Assembly (NCBI GenBank): GCA_937862815.1
Contig: CALMED010000005.1
Span: 124,001 to 188,000, forward strand
Direction of reading: 5' to 3'
DNA from: an uncultured Chitinophagaceae bacterium
GTDB lineage: Bacteria; Bacteroidota; Bacteroidia; Chitinophagales; Chitinophagaceae
Length of the DNA stretch: 64,000 bases
Positions within the stretch are counted from its first letter, which is position 1. The number at the start of each line of letters is the position of its first letter. Positions 25,188 through 33,089 of this stretch are shown piece after piece. The notes below the pieces were generated by a model, which was not told where the DNA came from, did not search any database, and saw only the letters and a list, made by a program, of their open reading frames with translations. A program made the translations under genes and the position numbers.

Positions 25188-25195
25188 CAAATGTG
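25188..25195 (-). promoter_or_regulatory. Possible -7 box of queA
   Basis: CACATTTG on the minus strand, then CAGC, then ATG. The string TTTGCAGCATG is identical to that in front of the divergent gene at 25305, where the -7 box is perfect. The first two bases deviate from TAnnTTTG here. Confidence 0.4.
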
Positions 25196-25292
25196 GTTCA
25201 TTTCGTACAAACCCCAACGCCCCCGCCCCTGCTAAGGTTTTGTGAAAAAACCAGCCGTGCACATTCGGCGGTTATCCTCCGGCCCAAGGCAC

Positions 25293-25300
25293 TATTTTTG
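25293..25300 (+). promoter_or_regulatory. -7 box of the DUF2490 gene, four bases before an ATG
   Basis: TATTTTTG exactly matches the -7 consensus and is followed by CAGC and an ATG at 25305. Transcription would begin at or next to the ATG, implying a leaderless or nearly leaderless mRNA. Confidence 0.55.
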
Positions 25301-25304
25301 CAGC

Positions 25305-26132
25305 ATGCACGCGATGAAGACAACGTTACGCCACTGCGCACTACTGCTTTTCCCGTTGTGGGTGTCGTTGCCGGTTTTGGCACAATTAAAACAGGTTTAT
25401 CCGCACCAGGTGTTCTGGTCAAAAGTGGAGATCAACCAGCTCGATAAAAACTACCGCTGGGGGTATGGTGCCGATTTGGTGTACAGACGCAAATCTGGAC
25501 TGGAAGACCGGAATATGTTCAGCGAACCCCTGCGCATCAGCTTCCGCCCCTGGATCAACTACCAGTTTTCGCCCAATGCCCGGCTTTCTGTAAGCCCGCT
25601 GGGCTACATGAAGACCCACGAATACCTCGCAAAACCGGAAGACCTGCTGCGCCAGCCTTACCGGGAGTTGCGCACCACCCTGCAGTTCTTTCATCATTTT
25701 AAACCCGGCAACCCCCGCTTCATGCACACCTGGCGCTACCGCTATGAGATGCGCTGGCAGGAAAATCCGGTCACCGACAACTGGCGTTACTTCAACCGCT
25801 TCCGCATCCGGTACCGGTTGCGGTACACCTTCAAGGGAACCGATTTCTACGAAAACAACAACCTCTACGCCATGGTGTCGAACGAAATCGGCATCAACTT
25901 CGGAAAAAATGTGCTGTACAACACCTTCAACCAAAACCGTTTTTATGCCGGTGTTGGCTATCGCTTTCTGAACACCGTGCGGGCCGAAGCACGGTATGTG
26001 AACCGTATCCGCACGCGGGGCAGCACCGGCCTTGAGTTTGACCACGGAAGAGGCCTGATGCTCACGCTGTTTGTTGACCAGATCACGGGCATGGGCAAAC
26101 AGGATTCCTACAAAATACAATACACCGACTGA
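25305..26132 (+). CDS. DUF2490 outer-membrane beta-barrel protein
   Basis: 275 residues from the ATG at 25305, or 272 from the ATG at 25314 (MKTTLRHCALLLFPLWVSLPVLAQ, a signal peptide). The body shows the DUF2490 pattern: FWSKVEINQLDKNYRWGYGAD, ISFRPWINYQFSPNARLSV, RYRYEMRWQ, FRIRYRLRYTF and YAGVGYRF, i.e. amphipathic strands with aromatic ends. It is predicted to be an outer-membrane barrel of unknown cargo. The stop TGA shares one base with the ATG of the MORN gene, so the two are translationally coupled. Confidence 0.85.
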   Translation: MHAMKTTLRHCALLLFPLWVSLPVLAQLKQVYPHQVFWSKVEINQLDKNYRWGYGADLVYRRKSGLEDRNMFSEPLRISFRPWINYQFSPNARLSVSPLGYMKTHEYLAKPEDLLRQPYRELRTTLQFFHHFKPGNPRFMHTWRYRYEMRWQENPVTDNWRYFNRFRIRYRLRYTFKGTDFYENNNLYAMVSNEIGINFGKNVLYNTFNQNRFYAGVGYRFLNTVRAEARYVNRIRTRGSTGLEFDHGRGLMLTLFVDQITGMGKQDSYKIQYTD

Positions 26133-27028
26133 TGAAAACACGCATCTACCTGCTAACGGTTCTGCTGCTCTGCAGCGGTGCAGCCCTTGTGCTGCTGTGG
26201 TGCAAAAGCAATGAACTTGCCCGCCGGCAGCAGGAACAGCAACACCGCTTTGCAACCCTGCTCCTGTTGCAGCAAGCAACCGCAACCAACCCGGGCACCG
26301 CTACCACCGACAGTCTGCTGCAATCGCTATACAATGCGGCGGCAGTTGCAGGCGACAGCCTGGTACTGCAGGCCATCAGCCGCCTGGCTAACCAACAACC
26401 GGCCGGAAACAACCCGCTGTACCTACCGGCTTCGCCGGAAAAAATGACGGTGATCCGTCCGGCAGCAACCGGGGTAACGGAGAAAACGAACCACCAGCTG
26501 GAAGACTCCCTGAAAAAAATACAGGTGCTGCTGGAGATGGAGAAAGACCTGGCCCGGAGCGAAATTGACCGCTTCCGCAAAATGAGTGATTCCCTGCTGA
26601 CGATCCTGGAAAACAAGGGAACGGAAACCGGTATCCTCTATTTTAAAAGTCCCCAGGGCATCAACATCCGCTACGTGGGAGAAATAAAAGAAGAAAACGC
26701 ACACGGCTTTGGAATGGGATTGTGGGACAACGGACACAAGTACGAAGGGCAGTGGCAGCAAAATACCAAGACCGGCCAGGGAACGTATTACTTTCCCAAC
26801 AGTGAAAAATTCAGCGGCACATTTGCAAACAACAAACGCACGGGTAAAGGAATTTACTATTTCAAAAACGGCGACTATTACAACGGCTACTGGCACCAGG
26901 ATGTGCGGGAGGGGGTTGGGTGCATAATCGGCAAGAACGGTAAAATCAAAAAAGCCGGGGAATGGAAGAATGATAAACTGGTGGTGAACCGCCGGCTGAC
27001 GGACGCCGAGCTGGAAGACATCCGCTGA
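26132..27028 (+). CDS. MORN-repeat protein with N-terminal membrane anchor and coiled coil
   Basis: 298 residues. The N-terminus (YLLTVLLLCSGAALVLLWC) is one membrane segment. Residues ~120-165 are a charged coiled coil (LEDSLKKIQVLLEMEKDLAR...). The C-terminal third carries MORN repeats: GFGMGLWDNGHKYEGQW, GQGTYYFPNSEKFSGTF and GKGIYYFKNGDYYNGYW, followed by a degenerate one. MORN repeats mediate protein or phospholipid contacts at membranes. The gene overlaps the upstream DUF2490 gene by one base. Its role is unknown; coupling suggests the two proteins work together. Confidence 0.85.
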   Translation: MKTRIYLLTVLLLCSGAALVLLWCKSNELARRQQEQQHRFATLLLLQQATATNPGTATTDSLLQSLYNAAAVAGDSLVLQAISRLANQQPAGNNPLYLPASPEKMTVIRPAATGVTEKTNHQLEDSLKKIQVLLEMEKDLARSEIDRFRKMSDSLLTILENKGTETGILYFKSPQGINIRYVGEIKEENAHGFGMGLWDNGHKYEGQWQQNTKTGQGTYYFPNSEKFSGTFANNKRTGKGIYYFKNGDYYNGYWHQDVREGVGCIIGKNGKIKKAGEWKNDKLVVNRRLTDAELEDIR

Positions 27029-27033
27029 GGGGA

Positions 27034-28050
27034 TCAGAACCGGGGACAGTTGAGCTTTTTCTTATTGGGATCGGCATGCTTCTGGATGTAGATCAGCGAA
27101 ATCTCCATTCCACCCTGCCGGCGGGATGCAGCCGCTAACCGGGAGGTATTGACGTCGTAGGAAAGCCCCATCCGCCAGCTGCTGAACTCCAGTCCCAGGT
27201 AAGGGATGATGGCATCGCCCAACCGTACCCAGCTGCCGGCATATACCTCAACAGGGTTCTCGTAGTCGCCGTTGACGGTAAGTCCCACCGCCCCCCCGAA
27301 AATGGTTTCACTGGCCCCGGCCTGTTGCTGGTGATTTGCGCTTACAAATACCGTTGTGGCATCTGCCACGGGGAAGTAACCGCCACCGTGGATGGTAAAA
27401 CGGGGATTGAGCAGGAAATTGGCTCCCTGGAAACTGACCTTGGGTCGGTTGATGTGGTACACCGAAGCTCCCACGTAGAAATTGTTGTAGTCGTTGGTAG
27501 CGCCGTTATAAATGATGCCTGCATTCACATCGGCATAGTTGATGTTGAGAAAACCGTTGCTCCCGAAAATTTCGGCGGTATTACCTGTAAAGCCCAGGCT
27601 GGTGAGTTCGTCTTCAAAATTGAGCTTGGACACATCCAGCCGCCGCTGGGCATAGGTGCCGCTAAAACCCACCCCCAGCTGGTGGTATCCGTACGCATCC
27701 AGCGCTTTATGATAAGCCAGGGAGGCGGAGAGGTAACTGTTCTTCATCACCCCGTTGCCGTTCATATCATACATCCCCATCATACCCACGCCAAACTGGT
27801 CGAACTCGGGGATGCGGTTTTGCAGGATGCCCGCGTCCACGGAGGCCGTGGTGGTGCGGAAAGCGGAATTGATGGTGGGCCACTGGTTGCGGTAATTACC
27901 GGCCACCCGCACCACGCCGTTAAATTTGCCGGTGAGGGCCGGGTTGAGGGTGAGCGGCGAGGCAAAAAACTGCGAAAAGTTGGGATCCTGCGCCTGCAGC
28001 TGCAGCACAGTACCCATCAGAAAGACAAAAAGAGAGATTCGCATAAACAT
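27034..28050 (-). CDS. PorP/SprF-family type IX secretion membrane protein
   Basis: 338 residues from the ATG at 28050 (MFMRISLFVFLMGTVLQLQAQ; the second ATG at 28044 is equally possible). The mature start DPNFSQFFASPLTLNPALTGKF is the hallmark of PorP/SprF proteins (Q-F..SPLTLNPA.TG). The rest is a strand-rich outer-membrane barrel. PorP is a T9SS component, and SprF paralogues assist export of partner adhesins. No SprB-like adhesin is adjacent, so this is a free-standing paralogue. It follows upp on the same strand with a 46-bp gap and is convergent with the MORN gene (5-bp gap). Confidence 0.92.
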   Translation of the reverse strand: MFMRISLFVFLMGTVLQLQAQDPNFSQFFASPLTLNPALTGKFNGVVRVAGNYRNQWPTINSAFRTTTASVDAGILQNRIPEFDQFGVGMMGMYDMNGNGVMKNSYLSASLAYHKALDAYGYHQLGVGFSGTYAQRRLDVSKLNFEDELTSLGFTGNTAEIFGSNGFLNINYADVNAGIIYNGATNDYNNFYVGASVYHINRPKVSFQGANFLLNPRFTIHGGGYFPVADATTVFVSANHQQQAGASETIFGGAVGLTVNGDYENPVEVYAGSWVRLGDAIIPYLGLEFSSWRMGLSYDVNTSRLAAASRRQGGMEISLIYIQKHADPNKKKLNCPRF

Positions 28051-28096
28051 GGGGCGCCGGGTGTTTTTCTGTAACGTATCGCTGGTAAAAATAGTA

Positions 28097-28747
28097 TCAG
28101 TTCTGCCGCTTTTCGCCGTAAGCCAGGTCGCCTGCATCGCCCAGGCCGGGCACAATGTACCCCTTTGCCGTGAGCTCTTCGTCCACCGCACCGCACCAGA
28201 TCTTCACTTCGGGCTGGTTGCGGCGTACATATTCGATCCCCACCGTACAGGCAATGGCGCAAACGATGTGAATTTCAAGGGGCTGCCCTTCGTCCCGCAG
28301 GTACTGAATGGTTTTGACCAGTGAACTGCCGGTTGCCAGCATGGGATCGGAAATGATCACCACCCTGCCTTCGAGGCTGGGACAGCTCACATAATCCAGG
28401 CTGATCTCAAAACTGCCGTCGCGGTGGTGCTTGCGGTAGGCGGAGATAAATGCGTTATCGGCCTTGTCGAAATAATTCAGCATGCCCTGGTGCAGGGGGA
28501 GGCCGGCCCGCAGGATGGTGGCCAGCACCGGCTGCTGTTCCAGCACCCGGCAAACGGAGATTCCCAGCGGTGTTGTGATCTCTGCTTCCTTCCAGGAAAG
28601 GACCTTGCTGATTTCATACGCCGCTATTTCGCCGATACGCTCCAGGTTACGACGAAAGCGCATCCGGTCGTTTTGCACGGACGTGTCACGGATCTCGGCC
28701 ACCCAGTTGCTGAGCAGCGAATGTTGTTCACTTAAATTGATAACCAT
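28097..28747 (-). CDS. upp: Uracil phosphoribosyltransferase
   Basis: 216 residues. The PRPP loop is VVIISDPMLATGSSLVKTI and the uracil-binding C-terminus is AKGYIVPGLGDAGDLAYGEK, both diagnostic of Upp. ILRAGLPLHQGML is the conserved middle motif. The enzyme converts uracil and PRPP to UMP in pyrimidine salvage (cytosol). A -7 box (TAGATTTG) lies ~75 bp upstream at 28821-28828. It is divergent from anmK. Confidence 0.96.
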   Translation of the reverse strand: MVINLSEQHSLLSNWVAEIRDTSVQNDRMRFRRNLERIGEIAAYEISKVLSWKEAEITTPLGISVCRVLEQQPVLATILRAGLPLHQGMLNYFDKADNAFISAYRKHHRDGSFEISLDYVSCPSLEGRVVIISDPMLATGSSLVKTIQYLRDEGQPLEIHIVCAIACTVGIEYVRRNQPEVKIWCGAVDEELTAKGYIVPGLGDAGDLAYGEKRQN

Positions 28748-28820
28748 TTTTCCAATTGTAAATTCCAGTATCCAGATATCCGTAAGCGGAGCGATTCCTC
28801 CACCGTATAGCTTACTTTTA

Positions 28821-28828
28821 CAAATCTA
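28821..28828 (-). promoter_or_regulatory. Predicted -7 box of upp
   Basis: Minus strand TAGATTTG matches TAnnTTTG. No convincing -33 TTTG is seen. Confidence 0.45.
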
Positions 28829-28881
28829 ATTGATAATCGTGTAACCCTCCCCCGAAGGACCTCAAAATCTGAAAACAGTTT

Positions 28882-29964
28882 ATGGTATATCGTGCAATCG
28901 GCATCATGAGCGGCAGTTCGCTGGACGGACTGGACCTGGTTTTTGCTTCGTTTGACGTGAGTGGGTCCAGCTGGACCTATGAGATCCTCGCAGCCGATTG
29001 TTACCCTTACCCGCCCGAGTGGTTGCAGCGGCTGGAAACGGCCACCGCTCTGCCGGCCGGCGATTACCAGCAACTGCACTGCGACTACGGGCGTTACCTG
29101 GGTGAGCAGGTGAACCGCTTTGTGGAAACATACCAGCTCCATTACAAAGTACAGCTGGTTGGATCCCATGGTCATACCACCTTTCACCGGCCGGAATCGG
29201 GCATGACCCACCAGCTGGGCGACGGCGCGGCCCTGGCCGCCACCTGCGGCATCAATGTGGTGAGCGACCTCCGTAGCATGGATGTGGCCCTGGGCGGACA
29301 GGGTGCCCCCATCGTACCCATCGGGGAAAAATGGCTGCTGGGCGATTTCAGCTGGTTCCTCAACATCGGCGGAATTGCCAACCTGTCCCGCAACGGCGAT
29401 CCATATATGGCGTTTGATGTATGCCCGGCCAACCGGGTGCTCAACCTCCTCGCTGCCACAACCGGCCAACCCTATGATGCCGGCGGCGCCACGGCCCGCA
29501 GCGGCCAGGTGCATCCCGGGCTGCTGGAGCAACTCAGCCAACTGCCCTACTACCGCCAATCGCCGCCCAAATCACTGGCCAATTCGTTTGGAACCGATGT
29601 TGTGTTTCCGCTCCTGCAAACAGCGGACTTATCGGCGGCCGACAGCCTCTGCACCTATACGGAGCACATTGCCCAACAGGTACAACAAGCCATACAGGTA
29701 CTGCCACCGGTTGACGGTCCCGCCCGCCTGCTGGTAACCGGAGGGGGCGCTTTCAACACCTACCTGTTGGAGCGGATGCGCAGCTTAGTGCCGGAGCTGG
29801 AACTGGTGGTACCCGATGAACAGCTGGTACAATACAAAGAAGCCCTCATCATGGCCTTCATGGCCGTCCTGCGCTGGCGCGAGGAAAACAATGTGTGGCA
29901 CACCGTTACGGGCGCCCGTCGCAGCAGCGTGGGCGGCGCCATCTGGATGGGCCAGGACTGGTAA
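28882..29964 (+). CDS. anmK: Anhydro-N-acetylmuramic acid kinase
   Basis: 360 residues. AnmK features: AIGIMSGSSLDGLDLVF at the N-terminus (ATP phosphate loop), LVGSHGHTTFH, VVSDLRSMDVALGGQGAPIVPI (catalytic Asp region), FLNIGGIANLS, FDVCPANRVLN and the C-terminal LLVTGGGAFN. The enzyme opens and phosphorylates anhydroMurNAc to MurNAc-6-phosphate in cell-wall recycling (cytosol). It fits the two LD-carboxypeptidases in this window, which act upstream in the same recycling route. Confidence 0.96.
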   Translation: MVYRAIGIMSGSSLDGLDLVFASFDVSGSSWTYEILAADCYPYPPEWLQRLETATALPAGDYQQLHCDYGRYLGEQVNRFVETYQLHYKVQLVGSHGHTTFHRPESGMTHQLGDGAALAATCGINVVSDLRSMDVALGGQGAPIVPIGEKWLLGDFSWFLNIGGIANLSRNGDPYMAFDVCPANRVLNLLAATTGQPYDAGGATARSGQVHPGLLEQLSQLPYYRQSPPKSLANSFGTDVVFPLLQTADLSAADSLCTYTEHIAQQVQQAIQVLPPVDGPARLLVTGGGAFNTYLLERMRSLVPELELVVPDEQLVQYKEALIMAFMAVLRWREENNVWHTVTGARRSSVGGAIWMGQDW

Positions 29965-29991
29965 GCACCCTTTAATTAAATCAGGTTTTAT

Positions 29992-30007
29992 ACTGATGGT
30001 CATCAGT
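29992..30007. promoter_or_regulatory. 16-bp perfect-arm palindrome before the PGM1-like gene
   Basis: ACTGATG-GT-CATCAGT: seven-base arms around two bases, 28 bp after the anmK stop and ~80 bp before the next start. It could be an operator or a short hairpin; there is no T-tract. Just downstream, TTG (30007-30009) and TATCTTCC are 19 bp apart, a partial promoter match. Confidence 0.35.
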
Positions 30008-30087
30008 TGACAGGTTGCCGGCGGTTTTTATCTTCCGGTTTATTTTGTCACGAAGTGTCGGAAACCCGATTGCAGCCATACCATTCC

Positions 30088-31605
30088 ATGCTCCCGGCCG
30101 TTGTGCCGGCTGACCCGGTGCACGACCGTTTCCAGCAACTGCAGGATGAATTTCTTCACCAGTACAAAGCAATTTTTCACGATAAGATGGCACCCCGTAC
30201 GGTGGTGATCATTCCCAGCCTCACGCTCGACCGGGAAATCCTGAAGCGGGTAAAAGGTCATTTCTTCTACGAAGAGCGCATGCTTTGCCTGCTCATGCTG
30301 CTGCACATGCCCCGCACACACATCACCTATGTGACCAGTGTTCCCATTGACCCGGTGATTGTGGATTACTACCTGCACCTGCTGCCCGGCATTACCGGCT
30401 ATCACGCCCGGCAACGCATCACCCTGCTGAGTTGCTTCGACGCGTCGCCGGTGTCGCTCACCGAAAAGATCCTGGCCCGCCCCCGGCTCATTGAGCGCAT
30501 AAAAAGCAGCATCCCATCGGGACACCCCGCCCACATTGCTTTCTTCAACATTACGGATAAAGAGAAAGAACTGGCGGTACAGCTGGACCTTCCCCTGTAC
30601 GGTACCGATCCGCAGCTCAACTACCTGGGCTCCAAAACCGGCAGCCGCCGCATCTTCCGCGAATGCGGCATCCTGATGCCCGATGGATATGAAGACGTTA
30701 AAAGCGAAGCAGAAGCGGTGCATTGCCTGGCCCGTCTGAAACAAAAAAACCCGGAACTGCGGAAGGCCGTGATCAAACTCAACGAAGGATTTTCCGGCGA
30801 AGGCAATGCAACGTTCCATTTCGACGATGCCCCGGCGGATGCAGAACTGGAACCCTGGATTGCCCGGGAAATGCCCATCCGCCTGCGCATCGTGGCCGAA
30901 CGGCTCAGCTATCTCAGCTTTTTTGAAAAACTGGAAGAAATGGGGGGTATTGTGGAGGCCTTTTTGGACGGAGAAGTGAAATCATCCCCCTCGGTACAAT
31001 GCCGCATCAACCCGCTGGGAGAAGTGGATGTGGTATCCACGCACGACCAGGTGCTGGATGCTGATACCCACCAGGTCTTCCTGGGCGCCACCTTCCCGGC
31101 ACACATCGATTATGCCGGGGAACTCGGAACCATTGGAAAAAAAGTAGCGTATAAACTGAAGGAGTACGGCGCACTCGGACGACTGGGCGTTGATTTCATG
31201 AGCGTGAAAGAGAACGGCGCCTGGAAACATTATGCCATTGAAATCAACCTGCGCAAAGGCGGTACCACCCATCCCTACCTCATGCTGCAGTTTCTCACCG
31301 ATGGCAACTACGACGCGGTGCAGGGCAGGTATTTCATGCACGACAACAAGCAGCGCTTTTATTTTGCAACCGATAACCTGCAACGGGATTGCTACAAAGG
31401 ACTTACGCCGCACGACCTGATTGATATTGCCATGTGCAACGGGCTCCACTACAACGGAGCCACGGAAGAAGGCGTGGTGTTTCACCTCATCAGTGCCCTT
31501 TCACAGTACGGCAAACTCGGGCTCGTGTGCATTGGCAGTACGGCCGAACGGGCAGCAGCGTTTTACAACAAAGTGGTGGAAGTGCTTAACCGCGAATGCG
31601 ACTGA
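30088..31605 (+). CDS. ATP-grasp peptide ligase, PGM1-related (pre-ATP-grasp + PGM1 C-terminal)
   Basis: 505 residues from the ATG at 30088 (MLPAVVPADPVHDRFQQLQD); the frame is open upstream but only with TTG/GTG starts. Residues ~1-190 resemble a pre-ATP-grasp domain (VVIIPSLTLDREILKRVKGHFFYEERML). The ATP-grasp core has AVIKLNEGFSGEGNATF near 227 (Lys plus glycine-rich loop) and YAIEINLRKGGTTHPY near 381 (Glu/Asn metal ligands). The C-terminal ~90 residues (DLIDIAMCNGLHYN...GVVFHLISALSQYGKLG) match the PGM1-type tail. Family knowledge: pheganomycin PGM1 joins a nonproteinogenic N-terminal residue to a peptide. The substrate here is unknown, and there are no biosynthetic neighbours. The stop is directly adjacent to that of the convergent M28 gene. 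Confidence 0.82.
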   Translation: MLPAVVPADPVHDRFQQLQDEFLHQYKAIFHDKMAPRTVVIIPSLTLDREILKRVKGHFFYEERMLCLLMLLHMPRTHITYVTSVPIDPVIVDYYLHLLPGITGYHARQRITLLSCFDASPVSLTEKILARPRLIERIKSSIPSGHPAHIAFFNITDKEKELAVQLDLPLYGTDPQLNYLGSKTGSRRIFRECGILMPDGYEDVKSEAEAVHCLARLKQKNPELRKAVIKLNEGFSGEGNATFHFDDAPADAELEPWIAREMPIRLRIVAERLSYLSFFEKLEEMGGIVEAFLDGEVKSSPSVQCRINPLGEVDVVSTHDQVLDADTHQVFLGATFPAHIDYAGELGTIGKKVAYKLKEYGALGRLGVDFMSVKENGAWKHYAIEINLRKGGTTHPYLMLQFLTDGNYDAVQGRYFMHDNKQRFYFATDNLQRDCYKGLTPHDLIDIAMCNGLHYNGATEEGVVFHLISALSQYGKLGLVCIGSTAERAAAFYNKVVEVLNRECD

Positions 31606-32982
31606 TCAGGGCTGCAGACCGTACTGGTCCACCACATATACCAGGAATGCCATGTTCAGTGCGCCGAGTTCCAGTTCCCGTTTGTTCACCCATTCAAAGG
31701 TATCGTTGGCGGCGTGGTGATGATCAAAATAGCGTTGCGAGTCGGGGCGCAGTCCGCAAAGCAACGTACCCAGTGGCCGCAGGGGGCCGATGTCTGCGCC
31801 ACCGCCGCCTTCCTGGAATTCGTAGACCCCATACGGCTTGAACAGGGGCAGCCACTGCCGCAGGCGTTCCAGTACCGGCCCCCCGGCGGAAAAACCAAAG
31901 GCCCGGGGCGTAAAGCCGCCGGCATCGCTTTCGAGTGCAAAAATGAATTGTTTGTTTTCCTTCGCGGCAACTTCGGCGTATTTGCGACCGCCCCGCAAAC
32001 CATTCTCCTCGTTCATGAACATCACCACCCGGATGGTGCGTTTGGGGCGGATGCCCAGTTTCTTGTAGATGTGAATGATTTCCATACTCTGTACGCAGCC
32101 CGCCCCGTCGTCGTGGGCTCCTTCGCCCAGGTCCCAGGAGTCGAGATGGCCACCCACTGTGATGATTTCGTCCTGAAATTCTGTACCGCGTATTTCACCA
32201 ATCACATTGTGACTCACCGCATCGGGCAGCATTTCGCATTCGGTGCGGAAGTAGAGTTGCAGGCCCTGCATTTTCTTCAGCTCGGCGCTTACCCATTCTG
32301 CATGGCGGGTGGAAACCGCAATGGCCGGTATGCGGGGAAACGAATCGTTATAGGTGGTGGCGCCGGTATGCGGATAATCATCTATGTTACTCGCCAGCGA
32401 ACGCACCATCACCCCCACCGCACCGTAGCGGGCCGCCTGCGAAGGGCCGCGACTCCGGAACTGGCCGGCCTCTCCGTACGCCCGGAAGGTTTCAATGTGA
32501 GTGGGGTTCATGGGGAAATTATAAAACACAATCTTACCACGGACACCTTTTTCACCCAGCGCATCCAGTTCGTTGAACGAACGCACTTCCACCACGGGTG
32601 CCCGCAGGCCGGTGCGGCCGGTGCCCACGCTGTTGCCCAGGGCGCATACGTTTAACGTAACCGGCTTTCCGTCAGCTGCGGTGAGGATGGCTTCTTCCTT
32701 TGCTCCCCGCACCCAGTGCGGCACCAGGCATTCCTGCAGGTACACTGTATCGGCGCCCATCTCCTTCATCATGCGGAAGGTTTCCTGTACGGCTTTTGCA
32801 GCGCCGGGGGATCCGCTCAGGCGGTGCCCCACTTCCTTGCACAGGACCCGCAGGTTGTCATAGGCCTTTCCCTGCGTAAGTACCAGGTGGGCCATGCGGC
32901 GGAACTGCAGGGAGTCGTTGCCCCGGGAAACAGCAGGAGCCAGGAAGCAGGCGGCGAAGAAAACAAACAGGCAGAAGCGCAT
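31606..32982 (-). CDS. Secreted M28-family metallopeptidase (carboxypeptidase Q-like)
   Basis: 458 residues with a signal peptide (MRFCLFVFFAACFLAPAVS). An N-terminal peptidase segment (RVLCKEVGHRLSGSPGAAKAV) is split by a PA-like insert (residues ~110-235). The zinc site is complete: GGHLDSWD, GAHDDGAG, MNEENGLRG (Glu-Glu), ESDAGG and HHHAANDTF. It is a periplasmic or extracellular aminopeptidase or dipeptidase resembling plasma glutamate carboxypeptidase. It has its own consensus promoter (33004-33034) and shares a stop-to-stop boundary with the PGM1-like gene. Confidence 0.93.
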   Translation of the reverse strand: MRFCLFVFFAACFLAPAVSRGNDSLQFRRMAHLVLTQGKAYDNLRVLCKEVGHRLSGSPGAAKAVQETFRMMKEMGADTVYLQECLVPHWVRGAKEEAILTAADGKPVTLNVCALGNSVGTGRTGLRAPVVEVRSFNELDALGEKGVRGKIVFYNFPMNPTHIETFRAYGEAGQFRSRGPSQAARYGAVGVMVRSLASNIDDYPHTGATTYNDSFPRIPAIAVSTRHAEWVSAELKKMQGLQLYFRTECEMLPDAVSHNVIGEIRGTEFQDEIITVGGHLDSWDLGEGAHDDGAGCVQSMEIIHIYKKLGIRPKRTIRVVMFMNEENGLRGGRKYAEVAAKENKQFIFALESDAGGFTPRAFGFSAGGPVLERLRQWLPLFKPYGVYEFQEGGGGADIGPLRPLGTLLCGLRPDSQRYFDHHHAANDTFEWVNKRELELGALNMAFLVYVVDQYGLQP

Positions 32983-33003
32983 ATACAGTCGGGTTTAATT
33001 GTA

Positions 33004-33034
33004 CAAACGTACCAAAACAGGAATCAACGGCAAA
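33004..33034 (-). promoter_or_regulatory. Promoter of the M28 peptidase gene (TTTG-N19-TACGTTTG)
   Basis: On the minus strand TTTG (33034-33031) is followed after 19 bp by TACGTTTG (33011-33004). Both boxes are perfect. The leader is about 15-20 nt. Confidence 0.75.
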
Positions 33035-33065
33035 ACCACTTGTCCGGCCGATCTGTTATTAATCC

Positions 33066-33073
33066 TACCTTCG
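33066..33073 (+). promoter_or_regulatory. Possible -7 box of bshA
   Basis: TACCTTCG, one base off TAnnTTTG, 16 bp before the ATG. A TTG lies 23 bp upstream at 33040-33042, slightly too far for the consensus spacing. Confidence 0.35.
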
Positions 33074-33089
33074 CTTTACATCTACGCGT

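Noticed and set aside
30007..30087. Longer start (TTG at 30007) for the PGM1-like protein
   Set aside because: TTG start with no family match; it would overlap the palindrome and promoter-like boxes. ATG at 30088 matches the family start.
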